Part shown: positions 17,274 to 26,973 of the stretch, one piece after another | How the letters are laid out: each line of letters starts with the position of its first letter | How positions within the stretch are numbered: position 1 is the stretch's first letter | NCBI RefSeq assembly: GCF_001306135.1 | Contig: NZ_LGKP01000019.1 | Location: 1-64,000, forward strand | Reading direction: 5' to 3' | From: Herpetosiphon geysericola | Lineage (GTDB): Bacteria; Chloroflexota; Chloroflexia; Chloroflexales; Herpetosiphonaceae | DNA: 64,000 nucleotides | Notes under the pieces: generated by a model | The model's database searches: none | What the model saw: only the letters and a program-made list of their open reading frames with translations | What the model was told of the DNA's origin: nothing | Made by a program: the position numbers and the translations under genes

Positions 17274-18533
17274 CTAACTCCGCCCCATGGCGCGAATCGC
17301 TGGCTCGGCCAAGGCGCGATCTAAGCCATCGCCAGCGTGAATTCGATACACTGGCACCCGTAGTTCGGCCAAGCGGGCAAAGGTTGGCTCAGGGTCGCGC
17401 CAGCCGCCAAACGATTTGCCATCGAGAAACATAATTGAAGCTCGTGCGCCCCGATAGACCAAGCGTTGTACCGCCGCCACCCAACGCTCATCAAGCGCCG
17501 CTGTGATGATCAACAATGAGGAATTGCGGCCAAAGCGTTGGCTTTCAGCGGCCAATAATTCGGCTAACGAGGTGTTGCTGGTGGCATGGAGCATCGCCAA
17601 TGGCTCCAAAATTTTATACAGCTGGCGTGCTTCGCGTTCAGGCAGAATAATTTCTCGTTGTGCCCCGTAGGTCAATAAGCCGACGCTGCGATTGAGCCGC
17701 AACAAATGGCGGGCCAACGAAGCCGCCAAGGTAATGCTATATTCCTCGGTCGTGTTGGGAATCGCAATTTTGCCTTGCAAGCTTTTGATAATCGCCGGAA
17801 TCGCTGCATCGGGCTGGCCATGGTGAAAACGCTCTTCCATATCCAAGATGATCCAAACATCTGCTGAGGGATCAAGCTCGAACTCTTTAACCATGAGCGC
17901 ACCAGTGCGCGCGGTCGAACGCCAGTGAATGCGGTTGAAGCTATCGCCTGGCACATATTGGCGCACGGTCGAAACATTCGGCGTAACGTGAAACGTGCGC
18001 GAACGCACATCTTGGCCGCCAATTAGCTCAGCGGTTGGCAGCTCGAATTTGGGCAAATCAACGGTTGCCGGATAGACCAACAGATCGTGGGTCAGATCGA
18101 CCATTTTGTGCAGTTGGAAGATCCCAAATGGATCGCCGCTGCGCACCGAGACTGGCCCCAAGCGCCATTTGCCGCGCAAGGTACAGGGCGTGCGCACCAT
18201 CCAACGCCGTTTCTCGCGGCCTGGAATATAGCTCACAAAGCCCGAGCCATGCGACGGCAAATCGGAGTGATCGCGCACTTCGACCCACAGCTTGGGCAAG
18301 GGCCAGGTATTGTAAATGGTAATTCGTTCGCGCACCGTTTCGCCAACTTGGGCGCGGGTGGTGCTTGATTCGCGCTCGATCTCCAGGCCTTCGAGGTTGC
18401 TCCACGCCCAAGCATAGGCAATCACCAACAACCCAAGCAGAGTGTAGGTCAAGTAATAAAAGAAGGGAATATTACTCGAAAGCCCAGTCAGAAACAGGAC
18501 GACGGCCAAGCTAAGGATGCCTAATGCCCGCAT
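17274..18533 (-). CDS. DUF58 domain membrane-anchored protein
   Basis: A 419-residue protein with two N-terminal membrane segments (about 5-22 and 26-44), then a large soluble part. The DUF58 signature is clear: VRQYVPGDSFNRIHWRSTAR, followed by a VWA-like domain (ADVWIILDMEERF). DUF58 proteins are regularly encoded next to MoxR ATPases and are thought to be their substrate or partner in assembling cell-surface complexes. Here it follows MoxR by 9 bp. The transglutaminase-like gene often found with such pairs is missing locally. Confidence 0.9.
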   Translation of the reverse strand: MRALGILSLAVVLFLTGLSSNIPFFYYLTYTLLGLLVIAYAWAWSNLEGLEIERESSTTRAQVGETVRERITIYNTWPLPKLWVEVRDHSDLPSHGSGFVSYIPGREKRRWMVRTPCTLRGKWRLGPVSVRSGDPFGIFQLHKMVDLTHDLLVYPATVDLPKFELPTAELIGGQDVRSRTFHVTPNVSTVRQYVPGDSFNRIHWRSTARTGALMVKEFELDPSADVWIILDMEERFHHGQPDAAIPAIIKSLQGKIAIPNTTEEYSITLAASLARHLLRLNRSVGLLTYGAQREIILPEREARQLYKILEPLAMLHATSNTSLAELLAAESQRFGRNSSLLIITAALDERWVAAVQRLVYRGARASIMFLDGKSFGGWRDPEPTFARLAELRVPVYRIHAGDGLDRALAEPAIRAMGRS

Positions 18534-18542
18534 ATGCTGCCC

Positions 18543-19526
18543 CTATTGTGCAACCGCTGGCTGCTGCCGCTCATATCGTCGCCCAGCGCGTGCGCCTGGT
18601 ACTGGCACTTGGCTCAAAATTTGTTGAATTAATTCGTCTGCATGAATGTTGCGAATCCGTGCTGCTGGGCTGATGATCATGCGATGCGCTAGCACAGGTT
18701 TGACCAAAACTTTAATATCATCGGGAATGACATAATCGCGGCCTTGCAAAGCCGCTAGAGCTTGGGCAGTGCGATAGAGCGCCAACGAACCACGCGGGCT
18801 AGCGCCGAGATACACATCGCTATTATTACGGGTGGCGGTAGTAATTGCCACAATATATTCTTTGATCTGCTCATCGACATAGACATCGCGAATTTCAGCT
18901 TGTAGCTGTTGCAATTCTTCAATCGTCACGACTTGCTCTAAAGCATCGATTGGGTGCGCTTTGCGTTGGCTCTCCAAGATCGCCAATTCATCGGCCTTGG
19001 CGGGATAGCCCAAGGTAATGCGCAGCAAAAAGCGGTCGAGTTGGGCCTCGGGCAAGGGAAACGTGCCTTCGTATTCGATTGGGTTTTGGGTGGCAAGCAC
19101 AATGAAGGGCTGGGGCAATGGGCGGGTGATGCCATCAACGGTCAATTGGCCTTCTTCCATGCTTTCGAGCAAGGCCGATTGGGTTTTGGGCGTAGCACGA
19201 TTAATTTCATCGGCTAGGACTAAGTTGGCGATAATTGGCCCAGGCCGAAACTCAAACTCACCCGATTTTTGATTGAAAATTGAAACCCCGCTGACATCGG
19301 TTGGCAAGAGATCGGGGGTGAACTGAATGCGCTTGAAGCTACAGCCAATGCTGCGGGCAATTGCCTTGGCAAGGGTGGTCTTGCCCACGCCTGGCACATC
19401 TTCCAAGAGCACATGGCCGCGACACAACAAGGCAATCAAGGTTAAATCCACCGCAGCACGTTTGCCGATGATCACCTTTTCGACGTTGGCCGCCAGCCGT
19501 TGCGCTATATCTTGCACATGTTTCAT
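18543..19526 (-). CDS. MoxR family AAA+ ATPase
   Basis: A 327-residue MoxR-type AAA+ chaperone ATPase. Visible motifs are Walker [14 protein letters not shown] near residue 45, Walker [21 protein letters not shown] near 106, sensor 1 [15 protein letters not shown], and the C-terminal lid with [12 protein letters not shown]. MoxR proteins act with VWA/DUF58 partners in protein maturation. The ATG at 19526 has GGAGG upstream. It sits between a double GNAT gene (30 bp upstream) and DUF58 (9 bp downstream). Confidence 0.93.
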   Translation of the reverse strand: MKHVQDIAQRLAANVEKVIIGKRAAVDLTLIALLCRGHVLLEDVPGVGKTTLAKAIARSIGCSFKRIQFTPDLLPTDVSGVSIFNQKSGEFEFRPGPIIANLVLADEINRATPKTQSALLESMEEGQLTVDGITRPLPQPFIVLATQNPIEYEGTFPLPEAQLDRFLLRITLGYPAKADELAILESQRKAHPIDALEQVVTIEELQQLQAEIRDVYVDEQIKEYIVAITTATRNNSDVYLGASPRGSLALYRTAQALAALQGRDYVIPDDIKVLVKPVLAHRMIISPAARIRNIHADELIQQILSQVPVPGARAGRRYERQQPAVAQ

Positions 19527-19556
19527 TTCAAAATCCTCCCGAAAACAGAGCCAAGT

Positions 19557-20441
19557 TTATATCTCTTTGACTAAAACAGTTTGGCGTTCGCCGTTGCGCA
19601 TAAACCCAAACCACTCGTAGAGCCGCTGGGCATGTTGGTTGGTATTTTGGGTATTGAGCGAAAGCAACTGCACGCCATTTAAACTACACCAATCGACCAA
19701 TTCGGCCAACAGCCGCACCCCAATGCCTTTGCCTTGCAGTGCTGGATCGACCGCAATCCGCACGAGATGGGCCATAATGCCGCCATGATGCACAGTGGCA
19801 AAGGCATAGCCAACAATTGTATGGTTAAGTTCGGCCACGATGTAAAATGGCGCAACCGGAAAAACTCCAGCCAGAATTGTGCTACTTTTGACCCACTCGG
19901 CAGCAAAGGCCGCAGCGTCGATTTTGGCGATCATGGGCACGTCGGCAGGCGTTGCTGGGCGAATCCAGGCCCCAGTATTGCCCCAAGCAGGAATCTGCAT
20001 TGCGCGTTTTTCGTAGCCCACCACATCAAGTTGTTGCTGATAGCCTTCGTGCAAGACCCATGGCAAGAGCCAACTCGCATCGCGTTCGTCGCTCATCAGC
20101 AGCACGCGCTCAACGCCTCGGGCCTTGGCATAGCGTTCGGCAGCCTGCAAAAATGTTGTTACTGCTTCGGCGGGGCGCAACGAATGATGCACGATCAGCG
20201 CCCGAATCCAGGCAATGGGGCCAACTGCGTAGCCCATCAGCACGCAGCCCCACAATTTGCCGTTGTATTCCAAAACAATGCTAAGCTGATCGCTGAGGGT
20301 TAGGCCAAACTCATCGTGGGGAATCGAAAGCGAAGCCCATGGCGTTTGCTCAAGCAAACCCATGAGCGGTGCGAGATCGCTCTCAACTAGTGGCCGCATC
20401 GCCAAATCGTGAATGCTGGGAACGCGCCGAAACAAATGCAT
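19557..20441 (-). CDS. tandem GNAT acetyltransferase (two domains)
   Basis: A 294-residue protein with two GNAT-like lobes. The N-terminal one (about 12-150) lacks a clean acetyl-CoA loop. The C-terminal one (about 155-290) has LVRIAVDPALQGKGIGVRLL, with the Q-G-K-G-I-G motif, and NQHAQRLYEWFGF. The architecture parallels the two-lobed GNATs at 10451 and 14092. Its ATG is 3 bp from the DegV stop, so it is probably coupled to that gene. The substrate is unknown. Confidence 0.85.
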   Translation of the reverse strand: MHLFRRVPSIHDLAMRPLVESDLAPLMGLLEQTPWASLSIPHDEFGLTLSDQLSIVLEYNGKLWGCVLMGYAVGPIAWIRALIVHHSLRPAEAVTTFLQAAERYAKARGVERVLLMSDERDASWLLPWVLHEGYQQQLDVVGYEKRAMQIPAWGNTGAWIRPATPADVPMIAKIDAAAFAAEWVKSSTILAGVFPVAPFYIVAELNHTIVGYAFATVHHGGIMAHLVRIAVDPALQGKGIGVRLLAELVDWCSLNGVQLLSLNTQNTNQHAQRLYEWFGFMRNGERQTVLVKEI

Positions 20442-20444
20442 AAT

Positions 20445-21290
20445 TTAGGCTTCTTCTCGCAAGACCGAAATGCCCAACGCGCCCGGCCCGCCGTGCACAG
20501 CCAAAACTGGGCCAGCATCGGAGATCAACAAGGGAATGCCTGGGAAATGCTCGGCAACCTGTTTGGCAAAGGTTTCTGCTTCTGCTTGGACGTTGGTGTG
20601 CAAAATGCCCATGCGCCGAATTTTGGCCTTGCCCACAAAGTCTTTTGCTTGCTGAATCATCATGGTTAGCGAATCGGCGCGTGAGCGAGCGCGGCCAACC
20701 ATTTCAGCTTGGCCTTTGCGGTCAAGCCCCAAAATCGGGTAGATGCCCAAGAGCGAAGCTGCCATGGCGCCGATGCGGCCCAAACGACCGCTCAGCCGCA
20801 AATAGCGCACAGTTTCGAGCGAGGCCACGGTCATGATATTCGGAATTTGATGTTCGATTTGTGAAACGACCGCTGCCGCGCTGGCGCCGTTGGCCATGGC
20901 TTCGGCGGCTTCGAGCACCAATAAACCGGTGCCAAGCGCAAATTGGCGCGAATCGATGTTATAAATCATGCGGCCTTGAACCCGCGAAGCTGCTTGCATG
21001 GCGTTGGCATAGCTTTGGCTAAGCATCGAACCAACATGAATCACGATGATGTCATCGGCTGGGTGTTGACGAAAATAGTTAATAAACTGGCCTGCCGACG
21101 AAGGCGCAGTTGTCGGAATCACATCTTCATGAACTAAACGGCGATAAAACTCATCGAGTGAAACATCTTCGCTTTCGCGCAGATTGCCATCGACAAATTG
21201 AATGGTGAATGGAATTAATTCAATGCCATAGCGCTGAATAAGCTCCATTGGCAAGCTCGATGTAGAGGCGGTAACCAATGCAGTGGTCAT
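20445..21290 (-). CDS. DegV family fatty-acid-binding protein
   Basis: A 281-residue DegV protein; the family binds a fatty acid and, in Firmicutes, works with fatty acid kinase. N-terminal VTASTSSLPMELIQRYGIEL and the TTAPSSAGQFINYF segment match the ligand-binding lobe. The helical lobe includes LRLSGRLGRIGAMAASLLGI and YPILGLDRKGQ, and RMGILHTN follows. The ATG at 21290 is preferred to the open frame beginning at 21320. A TATAAT lies about 70 bp upstream, so this gene probably heads the six-gene leftward run. Confidence 0.88.
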   Translation of the reverse strand: MTTALVTASTSSLPMELIQRYGIELIPFTIQFVDGNLRESEDVSLDEFYRRLVHEDVIPTTAPSSAGQFINYFRQHPADDIIVIHVGSMLSQSYANAMQAASRVQGRMIYNIDSRQFALGTGLLVLEAAEAMANGASAAAVVSQIEHQIPNIMTVASLETVRYLRLSGRLGRIGAMAASLLGIYPILGLDRKGQAEMVGRARSRADSLTMMIQQAKDFVGKAKIRRMGILHTNVQAEAETFAKQVAEHFPGIPLLISDAGPVLAVHGGPGALGISVLREEA

Positions 21291-21358
21291 GTTGTTCAAT
21301 CCTCGGAGCCACACAGACACTCCAATGCAACCCTGCGGTGGAGCATAGATTAATAAGT

Positions 21359-21364
21359 ATTATA
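21359..21364 (-). promoter_or_regulatory. candidate -10 element for the DegV-GNAT-MoxR-DUF58 run
   Basis: A perfect TATAAT on the minus strand lies 69 bp upstream of the DegV start. The region 17 nt further up (TTTCGG) is only a weak -35. Confidence 0.5.
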
Positions 21365-21419
21365 GAGGTTTTTTGGTTTGCCCGAAAGTGCTACTTTGAT
21401 GAAGAGATGCTGAGGAAAT

Positions 21420-21453
21420 GGGCTTAACCAGCCACGTTTGGCCGATTAAGCCC
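21420..21453 (-). terminator. hairpin downstream of guanylate kinase gene
   Basis: An outer 8-bp stem (21420-21427 with 21446-21453) and an inner GCCA/TGGC stem are seen 10 bp after the gmk stop. No T-run follows, so this is a possible rather than proven terminator. Confidence 0.4.
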
Positions 21454-21463
21454 AATCGGGGTT

Positions 21464-22096
21464 TTAGAGTTTAATTCGGCGCGGACGAATGCGCGATTTT
21501 TCAGCCCGAATAATGGCTTGAATCATACTTGCTGCTTCGTCGGGCCGTGATTCGGGGTTCATCACCACATAATCAAATTCATCGACGCGGCCCATTTCTT
21601 CTTCGGCCAAGGCCATGCGGCGCTCTAAGCCTTCTGCCGATTCGGTGCGGCGCAGGCGCAGGCGGTTGGCCAATTCGGCGCTCGATGGTGGCACAATGAA
21701 GATCAACACAGCATCGGGCACTAATTTGCGCATGGTTGCAGCGCCCTGCACGTCGATCCGCAAAATTACATCTTTGCCACTGGCAAGCGCATCGCGTACC
21801 TGCGATTTGGGAATGCCCTTGTATTCGCCATAAACCACGGCATGCTCCAACAAATCGTTGTTGGCAATCATAGTTTCAAATTCATCTTTGGAGATAAAAT
21901 TATAATCAAAGCCCTCTACTTCGCCTGGGCGTTGGCCACGGCTGGTGGTGGTGACCACAAAATGAAAGGGCATGCCAAATTCGCGCATCCGCATCAACAC
22001 CGTATCTTTGCCAACCCCTGATGGGCCTGAAATAATCACGAGTAGCGGCACAGGAGCTTGGTTGTGCAAAATCGGGTTGAGTTCTGGGTGTGACAC
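21464..22096 (-). CDS. gmk: guanylate kinase
   Basis: A 210-residue guanylate kinase (GMP + ATP to GDP + ADP), cytosolic. It has the P-loop GPSGVGK (24-30), the GMP-binding TTTSRGQRPGEVEGFDYNF, and VILRIDVQGAATMRK. The start is a GTG at 22096 with AGGAGG 4 nt before it. It diverges from the NFACT gene, with an 83-bp spacer that includes the latter's promoter. Length and motifs are normal for the family. Confidence 0.95.
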   Translation of the reverse strand: MSHPELNPILHNQAPVPLLVIISGPSGVGKDTVLMRMREFGMPFHFVVTTTSRGQRPGEVEGFDYNFISKDEFETMIANNDLLEHAVVYGEYKGIPKSQVRDALASGKDVILRIDVQGAATMRKLVPDAVLIFIVPPSSAELANRLRLRRTESAEGLERRMALAEEEMGRVDEFDYVVMNPESRPDEAASMIQAIIRAEKSRIRPRRIKL

Positions 22097-22127
22097 AATA
22101 CCTCCTAAACTAAGGGTTGCTAAATTA

Positions 22128-22156
22128 TTGACGATCCGCCAATGCTTGAGTACGAT
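22128..22156 (+). promoter_or_regulatory. candidate promoter for the NFACT gene
   Basis: TTGACG (22128-22133) and TACGAT (22151-22156) are spaced by 17 nt, giving a predicted start about 17 nt before the ATG. Confidence 0.6.
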
Positions 22157-22179
22157 TGAGCCATGAAGGAGAATCGTCT

Positions 22180-23919
22180 ATGCACATTGATGCGCTTGTT
22201 GTAGCAGCGATTGTCGCTGAATTACAGATCTTGGTTGGCGGCAAAATTCAACAGGTGGTTTTGCCGAATCCCGATAGCGTGGGCTTTGAGGTCTATGCCG
22301 ATGGGCAGCGCCATCAGCTGTTGCTTTCGGCCAATGCCAAATTTGCCCGCCTGCATACCGTGCCGACCAAACTAACCCGTGACCCCAATGCCGATTCACC
22401 TTTGTTATTGTTGTTACGCAAATATGTTCGCGGCGGACGAATCACAAAGATCGAATCTGCGCCATTGGAACGGGTTATTTCGCTCAGTATAGCCAAGATG
22501 CCAATTCCTCGCAAGGAACTAGAGCCTGATGAGGATGACGACGATGAGGTGATGCTTACGCCGCGTTATAGTGAGTTGGTACTGGAAATTATCGGCCATT
22601 CATCAAATCTTATTTTGGTTGATGATAATGGCTTGGTTTTGGAAAGCATTCGCCACTATAACCCGCAGCGTTCGCAACGCCCAATTATGCCACGCAGTAT
22701 CTATGAAGCGCCGCCAAGCCAAGGCAAAAACGATCCACGCACGGCAACCGCCGCCGCGATTGCGGTTTTAGGCGGCGATTTAGCCAAAGCCTTGGTAACT
22801 GAATATAGTGGGGTTTCGCCACAAACCGGGCGCGAAATCGCTTGGCGAGCGGCTGGCGCAACCAACGTCGAAATTACGCCCGAGCTTGATTTTGAGCAGA
22901 TCGCTAAGCAGTTACGCGAATTGACCAGCCTCGCGACGATTGAGCCAACCTTGGCCCGCAACGCCGAAGGCACGCCAATTGGCATCGCCGCGTTTGCATT
23001 GCAGCACCAAGCCCATACCGAAGTCTACCCAAGCATGAACGAGGCTTTGGCAACCGCCTTTGCCGAGCTTGATCAAGTGACGGCGCACGCTCAACGCCGT
23101 GATGCCTTGCTCGAACGGGTGGCCGAAGCGCAGCGCCGCACTAAAACCAAGGCCGATCAATTGCGCACCCAATTGGCTCGCGTCGAACAACTTGAACAAT
23201 TGCGTTGGGAAGGCGAGATGATTTTTGGCTATATTTACGCAATTAAGCCAGGCCAAAGCGAATTATTACTTGACCAAGGCGTAATCACGCTTGACCCAAA
23301 ATTGTCTGCCGTAGAGAACGCTCAAGCCCGTTTTCGCGAGTACGACAAAGCCAAAGGTGCCTTGGAAGACGTGCCGCAGTTGTTGGAGCAAACCGAGGCC
23401 CAAGCAGAATATCTGCAACAAACCAGCGATTTACTGAGTTTGGCCGAGAGTTTTGCTGAAATCGAGCAATTTGAGCGCGAGTTGATTGCTGGTGGTTGGT
23501 TGCGCCAAACCATTGGCAAAGCCAAGAGCAAGCTCAATTCGAGCGTTGGCCGTGGCCCGTTGCGGGTGATTTCGCCCGATGGCTGGACGATTTTCGTGGG
23601 CCGTAGCGCCGATCAAAACGATGAAGTAACCTTCAAGCTTGGTCAGCCAGAGGATTATTGGTTGCATGCTCGCGAACGCACCGGCGGCCATGTGATTATC
23701 CGCATGCAAGCGGCGACTGTGCCGCCACGCACGCTCGAACAGGCGGCCCAACTGGCGGCCTACTATTCATCGGCCCGCAACGATGGCGCAGTTGAGGTTG
23801 ATATTTCGCTGCGCAAACATGTGCGCAAAATCAAAGGCGGCCCGCCAGGCTTGGTGCGCTACACCGCCGAACGCACGTTGCGGGTTGAGCCTAAGAAGAA
23901 CCCAGAGCGTAGAACATAA
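22180..23919 (+). CDS. NFACT family protein (Rqc2/RqcH, FbpA-like)
   Basis: A 579-residue NFACT protein. It has the N-terminal NFACT-N domain (MHIDALVVAAIVAEL, LLLLRKYVRGGRI, RYSELVLEIIGHSSN), the helix-hairpin-helix/coiled-coil middle (about 290-430) and the C-terminal NFACT-R domain (FVGRSADQNDEVTFKL, DYWLHARERTGGHVIIR). In bacteria the family (RqcH) binds split 50S subunits and adds alanine tails to stalled peptides; some were first named fibronectin-binding. The ATG at 22180 follows AAGGAG. Length and order are standard, so a role in ribosome rescue is likely. Confidence 0.9.
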   Translation: MHIDALVVAAIVAELQILVGGKIQQVVLPNPDSVGFEVYADGQRHQLLLSANAKFARLHTVPTKLTRDPNADSPLLLLLRKYVRGGRITKIESAPLERVISLSIAKMPIPRKELEPDEDDDDEVMLTPRYSELVLEIIGHSSNLILVDDNGLVLESIRHYNPQRSQRPIMPRSIYEAPPSQGKNDPRTATAAAIAVLGGDLAKALVTEYSGVSPQTGREIAWRAAGATNVEITPELDFEQIAKQLRELTSLATIEPTLARNAEGTPIGIAAFALQHQAHTEVYPSMNEALATAFAELDQVTAHAQRRDALLERVAEAQRRTKTKADQLRTQLARVEQLEQLRWEGEMIFGYIYAIKPGQSELLLDQGVITLDPKLSAVENAQARFREYDKAKGALEDVPQLLEQTEAQAEYLQQTSDLLSLAESFAEIEQFERELIAGGWLRQTIGKAKSKLNSSVGRGPLRVISPDGWTIFVGRSADQNDEVTFKLGQPEDYWLHARERTGGHVIIRMQAATVPPRTLEQAAQLAAYYSSARNDGAVEVDISLRKHVRKIKGGPPGLVRYTAERTLRVEPKKNPERRT

Positions 23920-23924
23920 GTAAA

Positions 23925-24190
23925 AGTATGAAGGATGAGGGATGAATTCAAAAGGCAGAAGGCAAAAATCAAAAATCAGAATCGGAATCGGAATCGGACT
24001 TTAACGCAGAGGCGCAAAGCAAGGGATGAGGGAGGAAATTTAACCGCGAAGGACACGAAGAACACGAATGGTTGAGTGTTGTGATATTTGAACGACGAAC
24101 CCATCTCAGTAAACCACTCAATCAACCTTCGCGATCTTCGCGGTTTCATTCTTCGTGCGCTTCGTGTCCTTCGTGGATCAAACGTGGCGA
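23925..24190. repeat. intergenic repeat mosaic between convergent genes
   Basis: Modules in order: gaaggatgagggatgaa, aaaggcagaaggcaaaaatc, a local tcggaatcggaatcgga triplet, ttaacgcagaggcgcaaag (24001), ccgcgaaggacacgaag, then cttcgcgatcttcgcgg and cttcgtgtccttcgtgg. No gene is present. Confidence 0.8.
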
Positions 24191-24194
24191 GGTG

Positions 24195-26879
24195 CTAAAT
24201 TACTCCACCAACTTTGTTTTGAGCATCGCGCGGCTTGCGCCAATAGATAATTTGCTTCCAAGCATCGGTTGGCTCATCGGCAAAAATCATCAGCAAATCG
24301 CCACGCTGTGCTGAATCTAAGGCCAAGGCAATGGCCTCACGCTCTTGGCGGTGGTATTGAATATTGCTCTCAGCAAAGCCAACCTCAAGCAAGCCCTCGC
24401 GAATGTAGCCAGGCATTTCGCCCTCTTTGCGTCCGCGCAAGCTGGTATCTTCTTTGATAATGATCTGATCGAACACCCCTGAGCCGAGCAAACGCCCAAT
24501 CTCGCGCGCATCAACTTCGCGCCGATCGCCAGGCACCGAAATGACGCAAATTGCTTTGCCTTCGCGGGGCAATTGACGCACCACATCAACCAAATTGCCA
24601 ACCGCCGCCGGATTATGCCCATAATCCAAAATCACGCGGAATGGATGCTCATCAAAAACGTTCAAACGGCCTGGGGTTTGGTAGAACGAAGTCGTGAAGG
24701 TGCGCAGGCCTTGGCGAATGTTTTCGATGCTAATGCCCAAGCTATAGGCCATCGCCGCTGCTGCCATCGCATTGGCCACATTAAATTTGGCTCGGCCTTC
24801 CAAAGTCGCCGGAATGAGGTGTGTCCACAAAAGCGGAATATGCCGACCTTTGTCGTAGAGCGTCACCATATCGCCGTTGACCCCTTTTTCGACCACAATC
24901 GCCCGTCCGCCGTTTTGCACTTGTTCGCGCACCAAGGGATTGGCGGGGTCAAAGCTGAAGTAGAAAGGTTTAGCACGGGTGCGTTTAATCATTTTGACTA
25001 CCAACGGATCATCTGCATTCAAAACGGCCCAGCCATCACGCTTGATTACTTCGATGATCAGCGATTTAACCTTGGCCATCTCTTCAAGCGTATCAATCCC
25101 ACGCAGGCCAAGGTGATCGGCGCTGATATTGAGAATTGCCCCAACATCAACCTCGTCGTAGCCCAAGCCTTCGCGCAAAATGCCGCCGCGGGCTGTTTCG
25201 AGCACTGCCGCATCAACAGTTGGGTCGCGCAGCACCATACGCGCCGATTTTGGTCCGGTCATATCGCCGCGCAACACGCGCTCGCCGTCGATATAAATCC
25301 CATCGGTGCTGGTCATGCCAACGTGGTAGCCCGCCATTTTGAGAATATGGGCGGTCATACGGGCGGTGGTAGTTTTGCCGTTGGTGCCAGTTAATGCAGC
25401 CAAGGGAATGCGGCTCGGCGTGCCTGCTGGAAACAGCATATCGATCACTGGGCCAGCAGCATCGCGCGGCGTGCCTTCAGATGGCGCAACGTGCATGCGA
25501 AAGCCTGGCGCTGCATTCACTTCAACAATCCCGCCGCCAACTTCGCTCACCGGACGGCTAATGTCGGGAATAATAAAATCGATCCCTGCCACATCTAAGC
25601 CCACAATTTTAGCAGCGCGAATCGCAATTTGGGCATTTTCATAATGAATCATATCGGTGCGATCGATCGCTGTGCCGCCAGTTGAAAGGTTGCCTGTTGA
25701 GCGCAAATAGAGCAATTGGCCTGTTTCAAGCACCGTTTCTAAGGTTACGCCAGCTTTTTCCATGCAGCGTTCTGCTTGATGATCAATTTCAAGCCGCGTC
25801 AACACATTTTCGTGGCCAACCCCGCGTCGTGGATCGCTATTGACGATCTCGACTAATTCCGCGACCGTGTGTTGACCATCGCCAACCACATGGCCCGGCA
25901 CGCGCTCTGAAACTGCGACAACCTCGCCATTAATCACCAATACTCGATGATCGCTGCCTGGCACTAATTCTTCAACAATCACATATGAACGATGCTCTTG
26001 GGCTTGGGCAAACGCGACTTCGACCTCGGCCTCAGTCGTTAGGCCAATCGATATTCCACGCCCATGTGAGGCATCCAAGGGCTTGACCACCAAGGGATAG
26101 CGCAAACGTCGCGCTGCTTCGATCGCACCCTCAGCTGAACGCACCACGCGTTGGCGGGGCACAGGCAAGCCAGCATCCTCAAGCAATTTATTGGTCAATT
26201 GCTTATCTTGGGCAACTTCGACCCCAATATGGCTGGTTTGCGAGGTGATGGTTGCTTGAATCCGTTTTTGATATTTGCCATGGCCAAATTGCACCAACGA
26301 GTGTTGATTGAGCCGCAACCATGGAATGCCGCGCTCCTCGGCGGCCTTGACCAACGAGGCTGTAGATGGGCCAAAGGCTAAGCGTACCGCCATGCGGGCC
26401 AGATCTTCCTTTTCGCGCACCAGATCGAAGTTGGCACGTTCAGCGGCGGGCATCGCTGAGGGCAATTCTGCTGGCAGCAAAAATTGAATTAAGCGCAGCG
26501 CCAAATTGGCGGCCTCGATCCCAACATCCTCTTGGCCATATTGAAAAATAACAAAATACTGCCCCTCTTGGCCAGTGCCACGGGTTTTGCCTTGGGTGAC
26601 ATAGGTTCCAGCCAAGCACTGTAATTCGAGCGCCAAATGCTCCATCACATGACCAAGCCATGTGCCATTGCGCAACCGCTCCACAAAGCCACCTGGGCGT
26701 CCCAACGAACAATGATGATCATCGAGACTTGGCACGAGCGCCAACAACCGATCAACAAAATCACCCAATACATCGGTTGGATAAGCCTCAAGTTCTTCCA
26801 AATCAACCGTCATGTTGATGGCGGGCTTATACAACCAATAATTCGGCCCACGATAGACGCGCGTGTCGAGAATTTTCAT
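24195..26879 (-). CDS. cphA: cyanophycin synthetase
   Basis: An 894-residue cyanophycin synthetase, which builds the storage polymer multi-L-arginyl-poly-L-aspartate from Asp, Arg and ATP in the cytoplasm. The N-terminal domain (MKILDTRVYRGPNYWLY, LEHLALELQCLAG) and the ATP-grasp domain (about 215-470, with LRYPLVVKPLDASHGRGISI) are followed by a Mur-ligase-like half with P-loop GTNGKTTTA near 495 and LDYGHNPAA near 755. The length is typical. The ATG at 26879 has GGAGG upstream; the frame extends to 26963 through promoter DNA. The matching cyanophycinase lies directly upstream. Confidence 0.95.
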   Translation of the reverse strand: MKILDTRVYRGPNYWLYKPAINMTVDLEELEAYPTDVLGDFVDRLLALVPSLDDHHCSLGRPGGFVERLRNGTWLGHVMEHLALELQCLAGTYVTQGKTRGTGQEGQYFVIFQYGQEDVGIEAANLALRLIQFLLPAELPSAMPAAERANFDLVREKEDLARMAVRLAFGPSTASLVKAAEERGIPWLRLNQHSLVQFGHGKYQKRIQATITSQTSHIGVEVAQDKQLTNKLLEDAGLPVPRQRVVRSAEGAIEAARRLRYPLVVKPLDASHGRGISIGLTTEAEVEVAFAQAQEHRSYVIVEELVPGSDHRVLVINGEVVAVSERVPGHVVGDGQHTVAELVEIVNSDPRRGVGHENVLTRLEIDHQAERCMEKAGVTLETVLETGQLLYLRSTGNLSTGGTAIDRTDMIHYENAQIAIRAAKIVGLDVAGIDFIIPDISRPVSEVGGGIVEVNAAPGFRMHVAPSEGTPRDAAGPVIDMLFPAGTPSRIPLAALTGTNGKTTTARMTAHILKMAGYHVGMTSTDGIYIDGERVLRGDMTGPKSARMVLRDPTVDAAVLETARGGILREGLGYDEVDVGAILNISADHLGLRGIDTLEEMAKVKSLIIEVIKRDGWAVLNADDPLVVKMIKRTRAKPFYFSFDPANPLVREQVQNGGRAIVVEKGVNGDMVTLYDKGRHIPLLWTHLIPATLEGRAKFNVANAMAAAAMAYSLGISIENIRQGLRTFTTSFYQTPGRLNVFDEHPFRVILDYGHNPAAVGNLVDVVRQLPREGKAICVISVPGDRREVDAREIGRLLGSGVFDQIIIKEDTSLRGRKEGEMPGYIREGLLEVGFAESNIQYHRQEREAIALALDSAQRGDLLMIFADEPTDAWKQIIYWRKPRDAQNKVGGVI

Positions 26880-26945
26880 CGGGAAACCTCCACAGAATAG
26901 TGGCAATGGGTAGGCTAGAATTTTGGGGAAATAGGGAAAGTGGGT

Positions 26946-26971
26946 GGCGCAGCGTTGAACCACGTTGCGCC
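26946..26971. promoter_or_regulatory. inverted repeat overlapping the cphA transcription start
   Basis: Arms 26946-26954 and 26963-26971 pair over 9 bp (one G-U) across an 8-nt loop, beginning 3 bp from the predicted -10. It could be an operator or a 5' RNA hairpin controlling cphA. Confidence 0.45.
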
Positions 26972-26973
26972 GT

